Assembly: GCF_001424145.1 (NCBI RefSeq)
Contig: NZ_LMQM01000011.1
Coordinates: 180,476 to 244,475, forward strand
Length of the DNA: 64,000 nucleotides
From: Chryseobacterium sp. Leaf404
GTDB taxonomy: Bacteria > Bacteroidota > Bacteroidia > Flavobacteriales > Weeksellaceae
Direction: 5' to 3'
Shown: in pieces, positions 26,883 to 35,807 of the stretch
How positions within the stretch are numbered: the stretch's first letter is position 1
Layout of the letters: each line of letters starts with the position of its first letter
Made by a program: the position numbers and the translations under genes
Notes under the pieces: generated by a model
What the model saw: the letters and a program-made list of their open reading frames with translations, nothing else
What the model was told of the DNA's origin: nothing
Databases searched by the model: none

Positions 26883-29729
26883 ATGTCTTTCCAGTTAAAC
26901 ATTCTGGATGAAGCATACGAAAGATTTACCGATGCCACCAGGAAAATAGAAACCATTAAAAAAGGGATTCAGGAAAACCGTAACGGAGAAAAATCACTCA
27001 CAGAATTACAGTCTGATCCTCATGCTTTGGCCAGAAGAGTTGCTGCCGAGCACACTTCAATCCCTGACGCATTGGAGAGAATCAATGGTGTTCCGAATTT
27101 TCAGGACATTCACATTCTCAATAAAATCTTTAAAATTGCCGAATCTGTAGGAAGAATCACCATCAAAACCCGGTACGGAAATACAGGCTACGGAACAGGA
27201 TTTCTGATCGCCCCCGGAATTCTGATCACCAACAACCACGTTTTCCCAGATCAGGATACAGCCAAAAATTCAACCGTTCAGTTTTTTTATGAGATGGACG
27301 GCGACAAAACCTCGAAGCGTACACTTTCTTTCAATTTTGAGCCTGAAAAATTCTTCATCACCTCGTCTTTTAAAACCACACCGGAGAATCCGCTTAACGG
27401 TCTGGATTTTACAGTTCTTGCAGTTTCAGAAAGATCAGATGACGGTAAAAACATTTCTGAAGTGCCTTACACATCACTCAACGAAAATTTAGGTAAAATC
27501 ATTGACGGAGAAAGCTGCGTTATCATTCAGCATCCCAAAGGCGATTACAAAAAAATCGTCATGAAAGATATCCGAATGCTTACTTTAAAAGATGATTTCC
27601 TTATTTACGAATCAGATACCCTTCCCGGCTCTTCCGGAGCGGTTGTTATTGGCTTGGGAACCGGAGAAATTGTCGCCCTTCATCACAGCAGTATTCCGAG
27701 AAAAAATGAGCAGGGACAAATTCTGAGGAAAGACGGTGGCGTGTACAGCAGTGGTGATCCTGACGAGTCGATTGACTGGATGGGAAATGAAGGGGTAAGA
27801 ATCAGTTCGATCATTAAATGCATCCGGAAATTTAAACTTCCCCAAAGTATGGAAGCATTCAGAAATTCTGTACTTAGAAGTTCATTCACAAAACAGGAAA
27901 AAGAGACAGAATCTGATCTTGAAGAAAAAAAACATCCAAATCCTGAAAACATCATGAAAAATTCAGAAAATACCGTCATTAATCAAAGTGTAAATATTCT
28001 CCAAAGTCCTTCATCAGATTCAGATACGGCACTTCAATATTTTGAAATTGAACTGGTCAATATTCAGACGATGCAGGATGACTGGGTGGATAATTATCAG
28101 AAATTAATTCCCGAAATCGTAAGTAACGAGCCAGTTTTTCCGTTTTCAACTTCTGCTTCACAGAAAAGTATTTATTATGTGACGGTGCGGTCATCAGAAA
28201 ATCCATGGGAAATTTCAGCGAAACTGGAAGCTTTACCTCAGATAAAAAATGCCACCCCTGATCTACCAATGGAAACGGATATGCAATTTCCAAGCAGCAG
28301 CAACATTCACCTAACCGAATCTGATATTTTGGAAACCATGAAAACCAGTAATGTGGTGGAACGTGAAGATGATTTTAAAACAAAATGGAATGCTTCCCAC
28401 TATTTTGATATTAAAACAGATACTAAAGAAGAAAGACAACGGGGTTGGAACCGCATCGCAGTCGGTCTTACCATAAACAACGGAACTGTCGATTTTTTAA
28501 ATGATATTGAAACCGATACAGAAACCATTTTAGAAAAAATTATAAAATCTGAGAAAGGGAATTTTGAAGAGGTAAAAAAACGGCTTAAAAATTTAAAATT
28601 AATTCAGCTTGATACAGGTTACACCGATCATTCAAAGGTAAAAGGAAGATTTAATTATGAAAACGACGAAGATTTTATCGACGGCTCAGACGCCAGAGAT
28701 GAAATGGTAAAAGGACTTCTGAAACATCCCGGCCACGGAACCCGCACAGCCAGCATTATCTGCGGTGGAAAGATGAATTACAAGAGCGACGGAAATTATG
28801 GCATTTTAACTGATAAAAACAAGGAACAGTTAATAGAAGTAATCCCCTACCGGATTGCAGAATCTGTTGTTTTGATCGGAAGAGGAAAAAATCTTGTCGA
28901 TGCTGTCAATCAGGCGGTAAATACAGGTGCCGACATTCTTTTCATGTGCATGGGAAGTTATCCGAGACTGATGATTTCCGAAGCTGCAAAATCTGCCTAT
29001 GAAAACGGAATTATTTGGTGCTGTGCCGCTGGAAATGAGGTGGAAACCATCGTTGCTCCTGCCCTCTATCCCGGAACAATTGCCGTGGCAGCCATCAATC
29101 CTAACCAAAAACCATGGCGAGGAAGCAGCTACGGAAAAGCGGTTGACATTGCTGCTCCCGGAGAAGATGTTTACGTACCTTCAATGGATAAGGAGAAAAA
29201 TGAAATCATGGCGTACGGAAGCGGAACAAGCTACGCAACACCGCACATAGCCGCAGCTGCCGCACTTTGGAAAGCCAAAAATTTTGATGAAATCTATAAA
29301 AAATACCAGTTCCCGTGGCAGATTGTTGAAGCCTTTAGAACCTGTCTGAAAAATTCAGTTTTCAAGCCGGATAGTTGGGATACGGATAATTATGGAGCAG
29401 GAATTTTGGATATTTCCAGTTTACTAAAACAGAAACTTCCGGAAGCTAAGGATTTGCAGCATGCCTACACCAATTTCAGACAGACAGAATGGGATCTCGG
29501 CATTCGTGAAGGGGTACATTTTCTCTGGAAGACTTTAATTAAAAAAGTAACTCCAGGCAAACAGTTTGAAAGTGATATGAGCGAAATGATGATGACCGAA
29601 AGAGGAAGGATTGCCGTCTCGGCCATCACCGGAAATACCGTTTCCAGCGTATTTGAATCCGACTCCGGGAACTCTGCACATGATTCTGAGAAGATCTTAA
29701 AAATGTATTTTGACAGCTACAAAAACTAA
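26883..29729 (+). CDS. double serine protease: trypsin-like plus subtilisin-like domains
   Basis: 948 residues with no signal peptide. Residues 1-90 are helical and charged. A trypsin/HtrA-like domain (about 90-315) has the triad His119 (ITNNHVF), Asp175 (LNGLDFTVLA) and Ser251 (LPGSSGAVV). A linker and a beta-rich segment (about 385-475, FEIELVNIQ ... YYVTVRSSENPWEISAKLEALP) resemble a subtilase pro-domain. A peptidase S8 domain (about 500-840) has Asp577 (LIQLDTGY), His618 (PGHGT), oxyanion Asn718 (AAGNEV) and Ser783 (GSGTSYATPH). A helical tail follows (about 850-948). Both active sites look complete. The next gene starts 6 bp later. Cytoplasmic location and the combination suggest a regulated proteolytic response system, possibly conflict-related; the function is inferred. 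Confidence 0.9.
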   Translation: MSFQLNILDEAYERFTDATRKIETIKKGIQENRNGEKSLTELQSDPHALARRVAAEHTSIPDALERINGVPNFQDIHILNKIFKIAESVGRITIKTRYGNTGYGTGFLIAPGILITNNHVFPDQDTAKNSTVQFFYEMDGDKTSKRTLSFNFEPEKFFITSSFKTTPENPLNGLDFTVLAVSERSDDGKNISEVPYTSLNENLGKIIDGESCVIIQHPKGDYKKIVMKDIRMLTLKDDFLIYESDTLPGSSGAVVIGLGTGEIVALHHSSIPRKNEQGQILRKDGGVYSSGDPDESIDWMGNEGVRISSIIKCIRKFKLPQSMEAFRNSVLRSSFTKQEKETESDLEEKKHPNPENIMKNSENTVINQSVNILQSPSSDSDTALQYFEIELVNIQTMQDDWVDNYQKLIPEIVSNEPVFPFSTSASQKSIYYVTVRSSENPWEISAKLEALPQIKNATPDLPMETDMQFPSSSNIHLTESDILETMKTSNVVEREDDFKTKWNASHYFDIKTDTKEERQRGWNRIAVGLTINNGTVDFLNDIETDTETILEKIIKSEKGNFEEVKKRLKNLKLIQLDTGYTDHSKVKGRFNYENDEDFIDGSDARDEMVKGLLKHPGHGTRTASIICGGKMNYKSDGNYGILTDKNKEQLIEVIPYRIAESVVLIGRGKNLVDAVNQAVNTGADILFMCMGSYPRLMISEAAKSAYENGIIWCCAAGNEVETIVAPALYPGTIAVAAINPNQKPWRGSSYGKAVDIAAPGEDVYVPSMDKEKNEIMAYGSGTSYATPHIAAAAALWKAKNFDEIYKKYQFPWQIVEAFRTCLKNSVFKPDSWDTDNYGAGILDISSLLKQKLPEAKDLQHAYTNFRQTEWDLGIREGVHFLWKTLIKKVTPGKQFESDMSEMMMTERGRIAVSAITGNTVSSVFESDSGNSAHDSEKILKMYFDSYKN

Positions 29730-29735
29730 AACACC

Positions 29736-31550
29736 ATGACTTCATATTTTGATTTACATCTGCATCCGATTTTCAAAAATCACATCTGCAATTATGATGA
29801 GACACTTCCGAAAGTCACAAAAAGCATAAAAGACTACACCCAACCGATCAGAATGACCAACGTCATCACCAATGTTCTGGACGATCTTCTGCTTCATATT
29901 CTTAAAAGTCAGTGCTCGGTAACGCAATGTGACAAAGGAAATCTGAAATTTGCCGTCGCCGGAATCTGCAATCTTGAATACGGTTTCGCAGACAGCAAAG
30001 GCCTGTTTGGAGGTATTTTAAAAAGTAATTTTTCAAATCCTTTAGATAAAAAATATTTCGATAAAGTTCGGAACGGCGAAGTTTCCTATTACCGTCTGAT
30101 GCTGATGGAACTGAGCATTTTCCGTTTTCTGCATGACCAAAATGTGATCAATTTTGCATCAAGAAATTCGCAGAAACGGAACAATGGCAAAATGGAGCTC
30201 TGTTTCAGTCTCGAAGGAAGCCACAACATCAGCAAATATCTTGTAGGAAATGCTTCAAAACTTGATTTTGAAAAAGACAGAATTATTGATGAAGAATCAG
30301 GAAAATTGCTTTCGCAGGATGATTTATGGAGAGAACTTGTTCCCGCAAACAACGGAAACTGTAGCAATAACGACCCTTACAGAAGTACCGATCCCGACTG
30401 CCTTCCGCACCACAGCCAGAATCCCGCAGAAAATTTTGAATACTTCTATCACAGCCTTTCAAAATCGGGAATGGATCTTTTTTATCTGACCGTTACACAT
30501 TTAACCCACATCAAAGAACAGGTTTTGGCAACCCATGCTTTCGGAATGAAAATGCTGAAACACCCTTCATTTTTTCCTTTCGGAAATGGTTTTACCAATC
30601 TTGGATATCAGATGCTTCAGAAATGTTTTACCATGACGAATCATCTGAGAGAAGCACGACCTGTTTTAATTGACATCAAACATTTAGGTCTGAAATCGAG
30701 ACAGGATTTGTATGAATGGAGAAAAAACTTTTTAACAACAAAATTTCCTAAAGGCAGTCCAGATTATTCAAAAATCCCGCTGATTGCATCGCACATTGGC
30801 GTCACTGGCTACAGTGTCAACGAATGGAAAAACGCTTTGGAAACCGATAAATGCAAGGTTTATCATTACAACGGCGCCCGTGCAGTTTCGGTGGAAACCA
30901 AGAGAAAACCTTCCGGAAAATGGGGTTCTTCTATTAATAACGATTTCAGTTTTAATCCGTGGTCGATTAATTTAATGGATGAAGATATTATTGAAATTTT
31001 AAAAAGCGGCGGAATTCTCGGGGTAAGTCTCGATGTTAGAATCCTCGGTTTTCAGTCTAAAGCAGGTTTAAATATGGCTGGCGACGAAGAATACCTGAGT
31101 ACACCTGATTTCCAGACTCATTTTCCACAAATTTCAGTTAAAAATCTCCGTACAGAAACTATGGAATCGATGATGGAGCAGGAAAGCTGGTTGGTTCCAA
31201 CTAAGGAAGAACGCCATCCGCTGGTGTTCTGTTTTAACGTCATCCATATCATTCAGGTTGGAATTGTAAGGGTTGGAATGAGCGAGCCGTGGAAAAATAT
31301 CTGCATAGGAAGTGATTTTGACGGACTGATCGAACCTTTAAAAATCTGTCCCGACGCATCATCTCTGGATGAACTCGAAGCCAATCTTCACAAATGGCTT
31401 TTGATTGCTGAAAAATCCTACGTGGATCAAAACGGCGGAAAAGCTGTACTTGCCGATAAACCTCAAAAGGAAATCAACAAAATCATCACCGGAATAATGG
31501 GACAGAATGGAATTGATTTTTCAGAAAAATGGAAGAATAATTTTCAGTGA
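29736..31550 (+). CDS. M19 (renal dipeptidase)-like metallohydrolase, protease-associated
   Basis: 604 residues, no signal peptide. The order of motifs follows membrane dipeptidase M19, an amidohydrolase-type barrel: FDLHLHP (His8, His10), CFSLEGSHN (Glu160), LYLTVTHLTH-like segment near 250-258, VLIDIKHLG (His316), LIASHIGV (His353) and ICIGSDFDG (Asp527). All candidate metal ligands are present, although the first motif is HxH rather than the HxD of classical M19. It is about 200 residues longer than usual M19, with inserts at about 165-235 and 360-480. It overlaps no gene but starts 6 bp after the double protease, so the two very likely act together, for example one cutting proteins and one dipeptides or a small substrate. 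Confidence 0.8.
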   Translation: MTSYFDLHLHPIFKNHICNYDETLPKVTKSIKDYTQPIRMTNVITNVLDDLLLHILKSQCSVTQCDKGNLKFAVAGICNLEYGFADSKGLFGGILKSNFSNPLDKKYFDKVRNGEVSYYRLMLMELSIFRFLHDQNVINFASRNSQKRNNGKMELCFSLEGSHNISKYLVGNASKLDFEKDRIIDEESGKLLSQDDLWRELVPANNGNCSNNDPYRSTDPDCLPHHSQNPAENFEYFYHSLSKSGMDLFYLTVTHLTHIKEQVLATHAFGMKMLKHPSFFPFGNGFTNLGYQMLQKCFTMTNHLREARPVLIDIKHLGLKSRQDLYEWRKNFLTTKFPKGSPDYSKIPLIASHIGVTGYSVNEWKNALETDKCKVYHYNGARAVSVETKRKPSGKWGSSINNDFSFNPWSINLMDEDIIEILKSGGILGVSLDVRILGFQSKAGLNMAGDEEYLSTPDFQTHFPQISVKNLRTETMESMMEQESWLVPTKEERHPLVFCFNVIHIIQVGIVRVGMSEPWKNICIGSDFDGLIEPLKICPDASSLDELEANLHKWLLIAEKSYVDQNGGKAVLADKPQKEINKIITGIMGQNGIDFSEKWKNNFQ

Positions 31551-31590
31551 TTGATGGTCATCCAGCTGTTACAGATGCGTGATTCGTTTT

Positions 31591-32949
31591 TTACATCGTC
31601 ATTCCGATATCAATACCTTTGATTTTTCGGTAAAGATCTGTTGCATAATTATCTGTCATCCCCGAAACAAAATCGATCACGCCCAAAACTTTCTGATAAT
31701 CTGGACCTTCTTCATACACAAACTGTTGCGGAAGAAGTTTCAATGCCATTTTATCATAAGATTTAATCTCATTTTTAGACTTTAAAACTGATGGAATAAA
31801 GTGATCTAAAAGTTCGTACATTACGTTGTATCCGGCGTTTTCAATCTCAACAACTGCTTTGTGATTGTAAATTTTATTGATTGAAAAAATCTCAATATCC
31901 TTTAAAGTATTTTTTTCGGATTTATAGATGTCGAGCAGGGTTTTATCTAAACTTCCGTCAAGAATTTTGCTGAAATTGGCTTTATAAATTTCGATGGATT
32001 GATTGATTAATGCGTTAATAACCTTGGCTCTCAGGTAAGAAATCCGTTCGTTTTCGTTTGAAATCAAACTGAGTTTATCTTTTACTTTTTTGATGTCATT
32101 CGTCTCTGATTTTACCAGTTCAAAGAACAGATTTTCGCAGTCGGCGGTTGATACAATTCCCAAACGGTGCGCATCTTCCATGTCGATAATGTTATAACAA
32201 ATATCGTCAGCGGCTTCTACCAGCCAGACGAAAGGATGTCTTCTGAAAATATACGGCTCATCATTTTCCTTTACAAGTTTCGTTGCTTCAGCAATTTTCA
32301 GGAAAGTATCTTTTTCATTCTGGAAGAAACCGAATTTCTTACGGTGAAGATTTTTTTTATCTCTTGCAACGGCTTCACAAGGATATTTGGCAATGGCAGA
32401 AAGTGTAGAATAGGTCAATTGAGTTCCGCCTAAATCTTTGCCCTGCTGCTGATGCGTGAGAACACGGATGGCGTTGGCGTTTCCTTCAAAATTGACGAGA
32501 TCTGCCCATTCTTTTGCATTGAATTTATCTTTAATCTGATTTTCATTTTTATCAAAATAACTCGCAATTGCATCCTCACCCGAATGCCCGAAAGCAGGAT
32601 TTCCAACGTCATGACATAGACAGGCCGCGGCAATTACGTTGCTGAGATTATGCGTGTAAAAGCTTTTCGAATCTTCAGTCAAAACCGTTTCAAAATTTTT
32701 AACGATAAAATCTCCGATAATGCTTCCCAAACTTCGTCCAACAGAAGAAACTTCAAGTGAATGCGTCAATCTGTTGTGCACAAAAACGCTTCCCGGAAGC
32801 GGGAAAACCTGAGTTTTATTCTGCAGTCTTCTGAAGGCAGAAGAAAATATAATTCTGTCATAATCTCTCTGAAAATCGGTGCGGGAGGCCGCTGTATTTG
32901 GATTATTGCCGGTACGCTGACTGGTGAAAATCTCATTCAAATTCATCAT
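31591..32949 (-). CDS. dgt: deoxyguanosinetriphosphate triphosphohydrolase
   Basis: 452 residues, HD-domain dGTPase. DRIIFSSAFRRLQNKTQVFPL near the N-terminus, metal ligands in NRLTHSLEVSSVGRSLG (His), ACLCHDVGNPAFGHSGEDAI (His-Asp) and VEAADDICYNIIDMEDAHRLG (Asp). It hydrolyses dGTP to deoxyguanosine and triphosphate; some family members restrict phage by dNTP depletion, but it is also a common housekeeping gene. Convergent with the protease/M19 pair, 40 bp apart with no terminator that I can see. A TAATTTTG box lies 4 nt before the first ATG. Confidence 0.93.
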   Translation of the reverse strand: MMNLNEIFTSQRTGNNPNTAASRTDFQRDYDRIIFSSAFRRLQNKTQVFPLPGSVFVHNRLTHSLEVSSVGRSLGSIIGDFIVKNFETVLTEDSKSFYTHNLSNVIAAACLCHDVGNPAFGHSGEDAIASYFDKNENQIKDKFNAKEWADLVNFEGNANAIRVLTHQQQGKDLGGTQLTYSTLSAIAKYPCEAVARDKKNLHRKKFGFFQNEKDTFLKIAEATKLVKENDEPYIFRRHPFVWLVEAADDICYNIIDMEDAHRLGIVSTADCENLFFELVKSETNDIKKVKDKLSLISNENERISYLRAKVINALINQSIEIYKANFSKILDGSLDKTLLDIYKSEKNTLKDIEIFSINKIYNHKAVVEIENAGYNVMYELLDHFIPSVLKSKNEIKSYDKMALKLLPQQFVYEEGPDYQKVLGVIDFVSGMTDNYATDLYRKIKGIDIGMTM

Positions 32950-32953
32950 TTTT

Positions 32954-32961
32954 CAAAATTA
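32954..32961 (-). promoter_or_regulatory. TAnnTTTG box, probable leaderless start of dgt
   Basis: Minus-strand TAATTTTG followed by AAAA and then ATGATG. The 4-nt gap matches that at 179 and 45764. Confidence 0.6.
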
Positions 32962-33018
32962 AAGCAAATTTTATTTTTAAAGGAATAATATTTGACTTTT
33001 TACACAAAAAAATAAGCT

Positions 33019-33753
33019 ATGCCCGAAGGTCCGACTATAGTTTTGATGAAAGAAGATCTGCAAAAATTTGAAGGTCAGAAAGTAATTTCAATGAGTGGAA
33101 GTGAAGTTCCAAAAACCGTCGATCTGAGTGGTGAAACATTGCGTGAAATCAAGACTTTCGGCAAGCAGACCTACCTGATTTTTGACAAAATTATTTTTAA
33201 AATTCACCTGATGATGTTCGGATCCTACAGTTTATCTATGCGAAAAGATATCGATACCCTTCGCCTGGGCCTTACTTTCAAAGAAGACGGAATGTATTTT
33301 TACACCTGTGTGGTAAAAGTGGCTGACAAAAGCGAATTATCTAAAATAAATTGGGAAGCAGACATCATGAGCAAAAAATGGAGTGATGAAAAAGCAATCG
33401 AAAAAATGCAGAAACATCCTGAAATGATGATCTGTGACGCTCTGATGAATCAGGATATTTTTGCCGGAGTGGGAAATATCATTAAAAATGAGGCTCTGTT
33501 CCGGGCAGAAATTCATCCGGAAAATTTGATTAAAAATTTGAATAAGGCAAAGCTTAAAATGATTATAAAAAAAACGAAGGATTACGCTTCTGAGTTTTTA
33601 AAATATAAACGTACCGATACTTTGAGCAAGACATTTCAGGTTTACCATAAAAAGACCTGTATGAAATGTGGAGAGGAGATTTTTAAAAAGGAAACCGGAA
33701 AAAGCAGGCGAATGAGTTTTTTTTGTACAAATGATCAGAAACTTCTGAAGTAA
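33019..33753 (+). CDS. Nei/Fpg family DNA glycosylase with altered zinc finger
   Basis: 244 residues. Starts MPEGPTI, the Pro2/Glu3 catalytic pair of the Fpg/Nei superfamily, then the beta-sandwich domain and the H2TH region (DALMNQDIFAGVGNIIKNEALFRAEIHPE, about 140-168). The C-terminal zinc finger reads CMKCGEEI ... RRMSFFCTND: two Cys, then one Cys, with Asp where the fourth ligand normally lies; the DNA-contacting Arg is kept. It excises oxidised bases, most like endonuclease VIII-type enzymes in Flavobacteriia. Divergent from dgt. Confidence 0.88.
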   Translation: MPEGPTIVLMKEDLQKFEGQKVISMSGSEVPKTVDLSGETLREIKTFGKQTYLIFDKIIFKIHLMMFGSYSLSMRKDIDTLRLGLTFKEDGMYFYTCVVKVADKSELSKINWEADIMSKKWSDEKAIEKMQKHPEMMICDALMNQDIFAGVGNIIKNEALFRAEIHPENLIKNLNKAKLKMIIKKTKDYASEFLKYKRTDTLSKTFQVYHKKTCMKCGEEIFKKETGKSRRMSFFCTNDQKLLK

Positions 33754-33783
33754 AACTCAAGAATAATATAGGTTCCTCATGTT

Positions 33784-33811
33784 AATTTTTGTTTTAACAA
33801 CAAAATTTTTT
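33784..33811 (+). terminator. possible terminator after nei-like gene
   Basis: Stem AATTTTTGTT / AACAAAATT with one bulged base and a short loop, followed by a T run, 31 bp after the stop. Weak because of low GC. Confidence 0.35.
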
Positions 33812-34020
33812 GAATGCACAACATACCAATTCTAATTGATTTTTAATTGAGAACTCTGCAATACTTACTGAAGAATAATTACCAAAATAACATTTAATTA
33901 ATGATTTGATAATCAAATTCAACCTATAAACATAGCCACCATTTTAAAATCAACATTTACAAAAACGTCAATTTCCCTGTTAAATCTACTTAAAACAGTG
34001 ATAAACGTCATATTGAGAGG

Positions 34021-34051
34021 TTTGGAATCTTTAAAATTTGCCGTAAATTTG
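34021..34051 (+). promoter_or_regulatory. consensus Bacteroidetes promoter for a 26-aa peptide gene
   Basis: TTTG (34021-34024), exactly 19 nt, then TAAATTTG (34044-34051). This matches both elements and the spacing of the Bacteroidetes consensus TTTG-N19-TAnnTTTG; the only such complete match I found in the window. Start of transcription expected near 34057, about 43 nt before the small ORF. Confidence 0.75.
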
Positions 34052-34100
34052 CATTATAGAATTCACAACAAATTATCAATAAAATAAAAATTCAACAATT

Positions 34101-34181
34101 ATGATCGCCTATATCGGAATCGCAACATGTGCAGTATTAGTATCTTCTTATTTTGCAACAGCTAAGAAAGAGGGAAATTAA
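34101..34181 (+). CDS. 26-residue single-pass membrane peptide
   Basis: ATG at 34101 encodes 26 residues: an uninterrupted hydrophobic segment (IAYIGIATCAVLVSSYF) followed by a basic/acidic tail (ATAKKEGN). Preceded by a consensus promoter and an AT-rich leader like those of real genes here. The 347-bp gap between nei-like and the AAA ATPase has no other use. Possible roles include a small membrane-complex subunit or a type I toxin-like peptide; nothing in the sequence decides. Confidence 0.6.
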   Translation: MIAYIGIATCAVLVSSYFATAKKEGN

Positions 34182-34348
34182 TTTAAAACTTTTTACTGCC
34201 TATAGGAAAAATTTACTCATTGAGTTTCATTTTTTTTTAAATTCATCCTTTTAAGTAAATTATTTTTTACAAATTGATCAAACTTTGAGGTTTGATTTTT
34301 TTTTTGTTTGAATGTCAAAAATTTATCTTTACCAAAATTTAATTGAAA

Positions 34349-35068
34349 ATGAATCTGTATAACCTCATCATTCAGGATAAAAAAAACGTTAAACTGGACG
34401 ATGTCTACCTTGAACCTGAAAATAAGCAACAGATTCTACAGCTCATCAAAGAACAGAAATACACAGACGAACTTCAGAAATATGGGCTTCCCGTCAACAA
34501 TAAAATCCTTCTCCAAGGAAGTTCAGGTTGTGGAAAAACCATGACAGCAAAAGCGGTTGCGAATGCTTTGGATAAGAATATCATCATCCTCAACCTCAGC
34601 AATATTGTTTCTTCAAGAATTGGCGAAACTTCCCAAAACATCAAAATGATTTTCGACAAAGCGGCGAGAGAACGCTCCGTTCTTTTCCTTGATGAACTCG
34701 ACCAAATCGGGAAAGCCAGAGGAAGCGATGATAAAGATGTTGGCGAAATGCGAAGACTAGTCAACACGCTGATTCAGCTCATCGATTATTACCCCGAAAA
34801 TGCACTTCTCCTCTGCGCCACCAACCACGCAGAAATCATCGACACCTCAATCATCAGACGTTTTCAGTTGAAAATAAAATACGAAATGCCTTCACAGGAA
34901 TTTTTGAATTCTTTTTACGACAGTCTTTTGTTAAAATTCCCTGAAGATCTCAGGAATATTGAAAGGAAATATAATGTTTCGTTTGCTGAAGCGAAAGATT
35001 ATGCTTTTACGGTGGTGAAAGGGAGGTTGATTGAGAAGCTGGAGATCAAAAATTTTTTTTCTGATTAA
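34349..35068 (+). CDS. stand-alone AAA+ ATPase
   Basis: 239 residues from the ATG (MNLYNLIIQDKKNVKLDDVY); a TTG two codons upstream is less likely. Walker A GSSGCGKT near 55-62, Walker B VLFLDELDQIG near 109-119, sensor 1 LLLCATNH near 148-155, and an arginine-finger-like IIRRF near 163-167. It belongs to the classical AAA clade (FtsH/Cdc48/spastin-like core) but lacks any N-terminal or protease domain, so it must act on a partner or substrate directly. It lies 2.8 kb from the double protease but is not in its operon. Confidence 0.88.
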   Translation: MNLYNLIIQDKKNVKLDDVYLEPENKQQILQLIKEQKYTDELQKYGLPVNNKILLQGSSGCGKTMTAKAVANALDKNIIILNLSNIVSSRIGETSQNIKMIFDKAARERSVLFLDELDQIGKARGSDDKDVGEMRRLVNTLIQLIDYYPENALLLCATNHAEIIDTSIIRRFQLKIKYEMPSQEFLNSFYDSLLLKFPEDLRNIERKYNVSFAEAKDYAFTVVKGRLIEKLEIKNFFSD

Positions 35069-35125
35069 CTGTTAACAGTAATTTAATAAGAATTTCCGAA
35101 ATTGACCTTTACAAAAAATAGAAAA

Positions 35126-35710
35126 ATGAAATACTGCTACTGCCTAAGTCTTACATTTTGCCTACAACTCACTGTTTTGGCACAAGATACTACTGCTTCA
35201 AAGCATTTCAATGTTATTGTGAGAGATATATCCGGAGATTTGAACAACGATAACATAGATGATAGAGTCACTTTAGCAATGGATTCTTCAGATTACAGGC
35301 AAACAATGACATTACAGGTTTTTCTGTCACAGCATGACAAACAACTAAAGCCCGTTATCTCTTCGACTCAGGCCAGTCATCACATCAGGTCCCTACAAAT
35401 AGAAGACGGTCTCCTCAAAATTGAATCAGAACTTGGAGAAGGCTATATCATCTTTGATTTTAAATATCAAAAAGGCAGTTTTGAATTGATTAAAGTTTTA
35501 AAAATCTCCCATGATGGCGACTTTGACTTTGCCGCCATTAAAAATACTATCTTCACAGTAACAGAAATCAATTTTATCACCGGTGTCAAATATCACAAAC
35601 AAATTTTCGGAAATGGATCGAAAACGATTGTTACAAAAGAGAAAATAGGAAAGACAAAACCTTTAATAAAGCTGCAGAATTTTAAGTTTTCCGATATTGA
35701 TAAATATTAA
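35126..35710 (+). CDS. exported protein, unknown function
   Basis: 194 residues from the ATG giving MKYCYCLSLTFCLQLTVLAQ, a clear signal peptide; the earlier TTG frame is rejected. Near residue 35 the segment DISGDLNNDNIDDRVTLA resembles a calcium-binding FG-GAP/VCBS loop (D-x-N-x-D-x-I-D-D). The remainder is beta-rich. Similar small exported proteins occur in Flavobacteriia; no function is known to me. 57 bp after the AAA ATPase. Confidence 0.7.
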   Translation: MKYCYCLSLTFCLQLTVLAQDTTASKHFNVIVRDISGDLNNDNIDDRVTLAMDSSDYRQTMTLQVFLSQHDKQLKPVISSTQASHHIRSLQIEDGLLKIESELGEGYIIFDFKYQKGSFELIKVLKISHDGDFDFAAIKNTIFTVTEINFITGVKYHKQIFGNGSKTIVTKEKIGKTKPLIKLQNFKFSDIDKY

Positions 35711-35807
35711 GATGTGCTATCATTTTCTCATTTACATTTGAATTAATTTCGTCCACAACAAATATTTAATTATTTATAAGCTATAAATTAAAAAACATTT
35801 TAAAATA

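Noticed and set aside
26795..26911. 38-codon upstream frame overlapping the start of the double protease gene
   Set aside because: It has no conserved features that I can see and crosses the start of a well-supported gene; could be chance in an AT-rich leader.
26883..35068. ietAS defence system (AAA ATPase plus subtilase)
   Set aside because: The ATPase and the protease are in separate transcripts with dgt and nei between them, and the subtilase carries an extra trypsin domain; the match is not direct.
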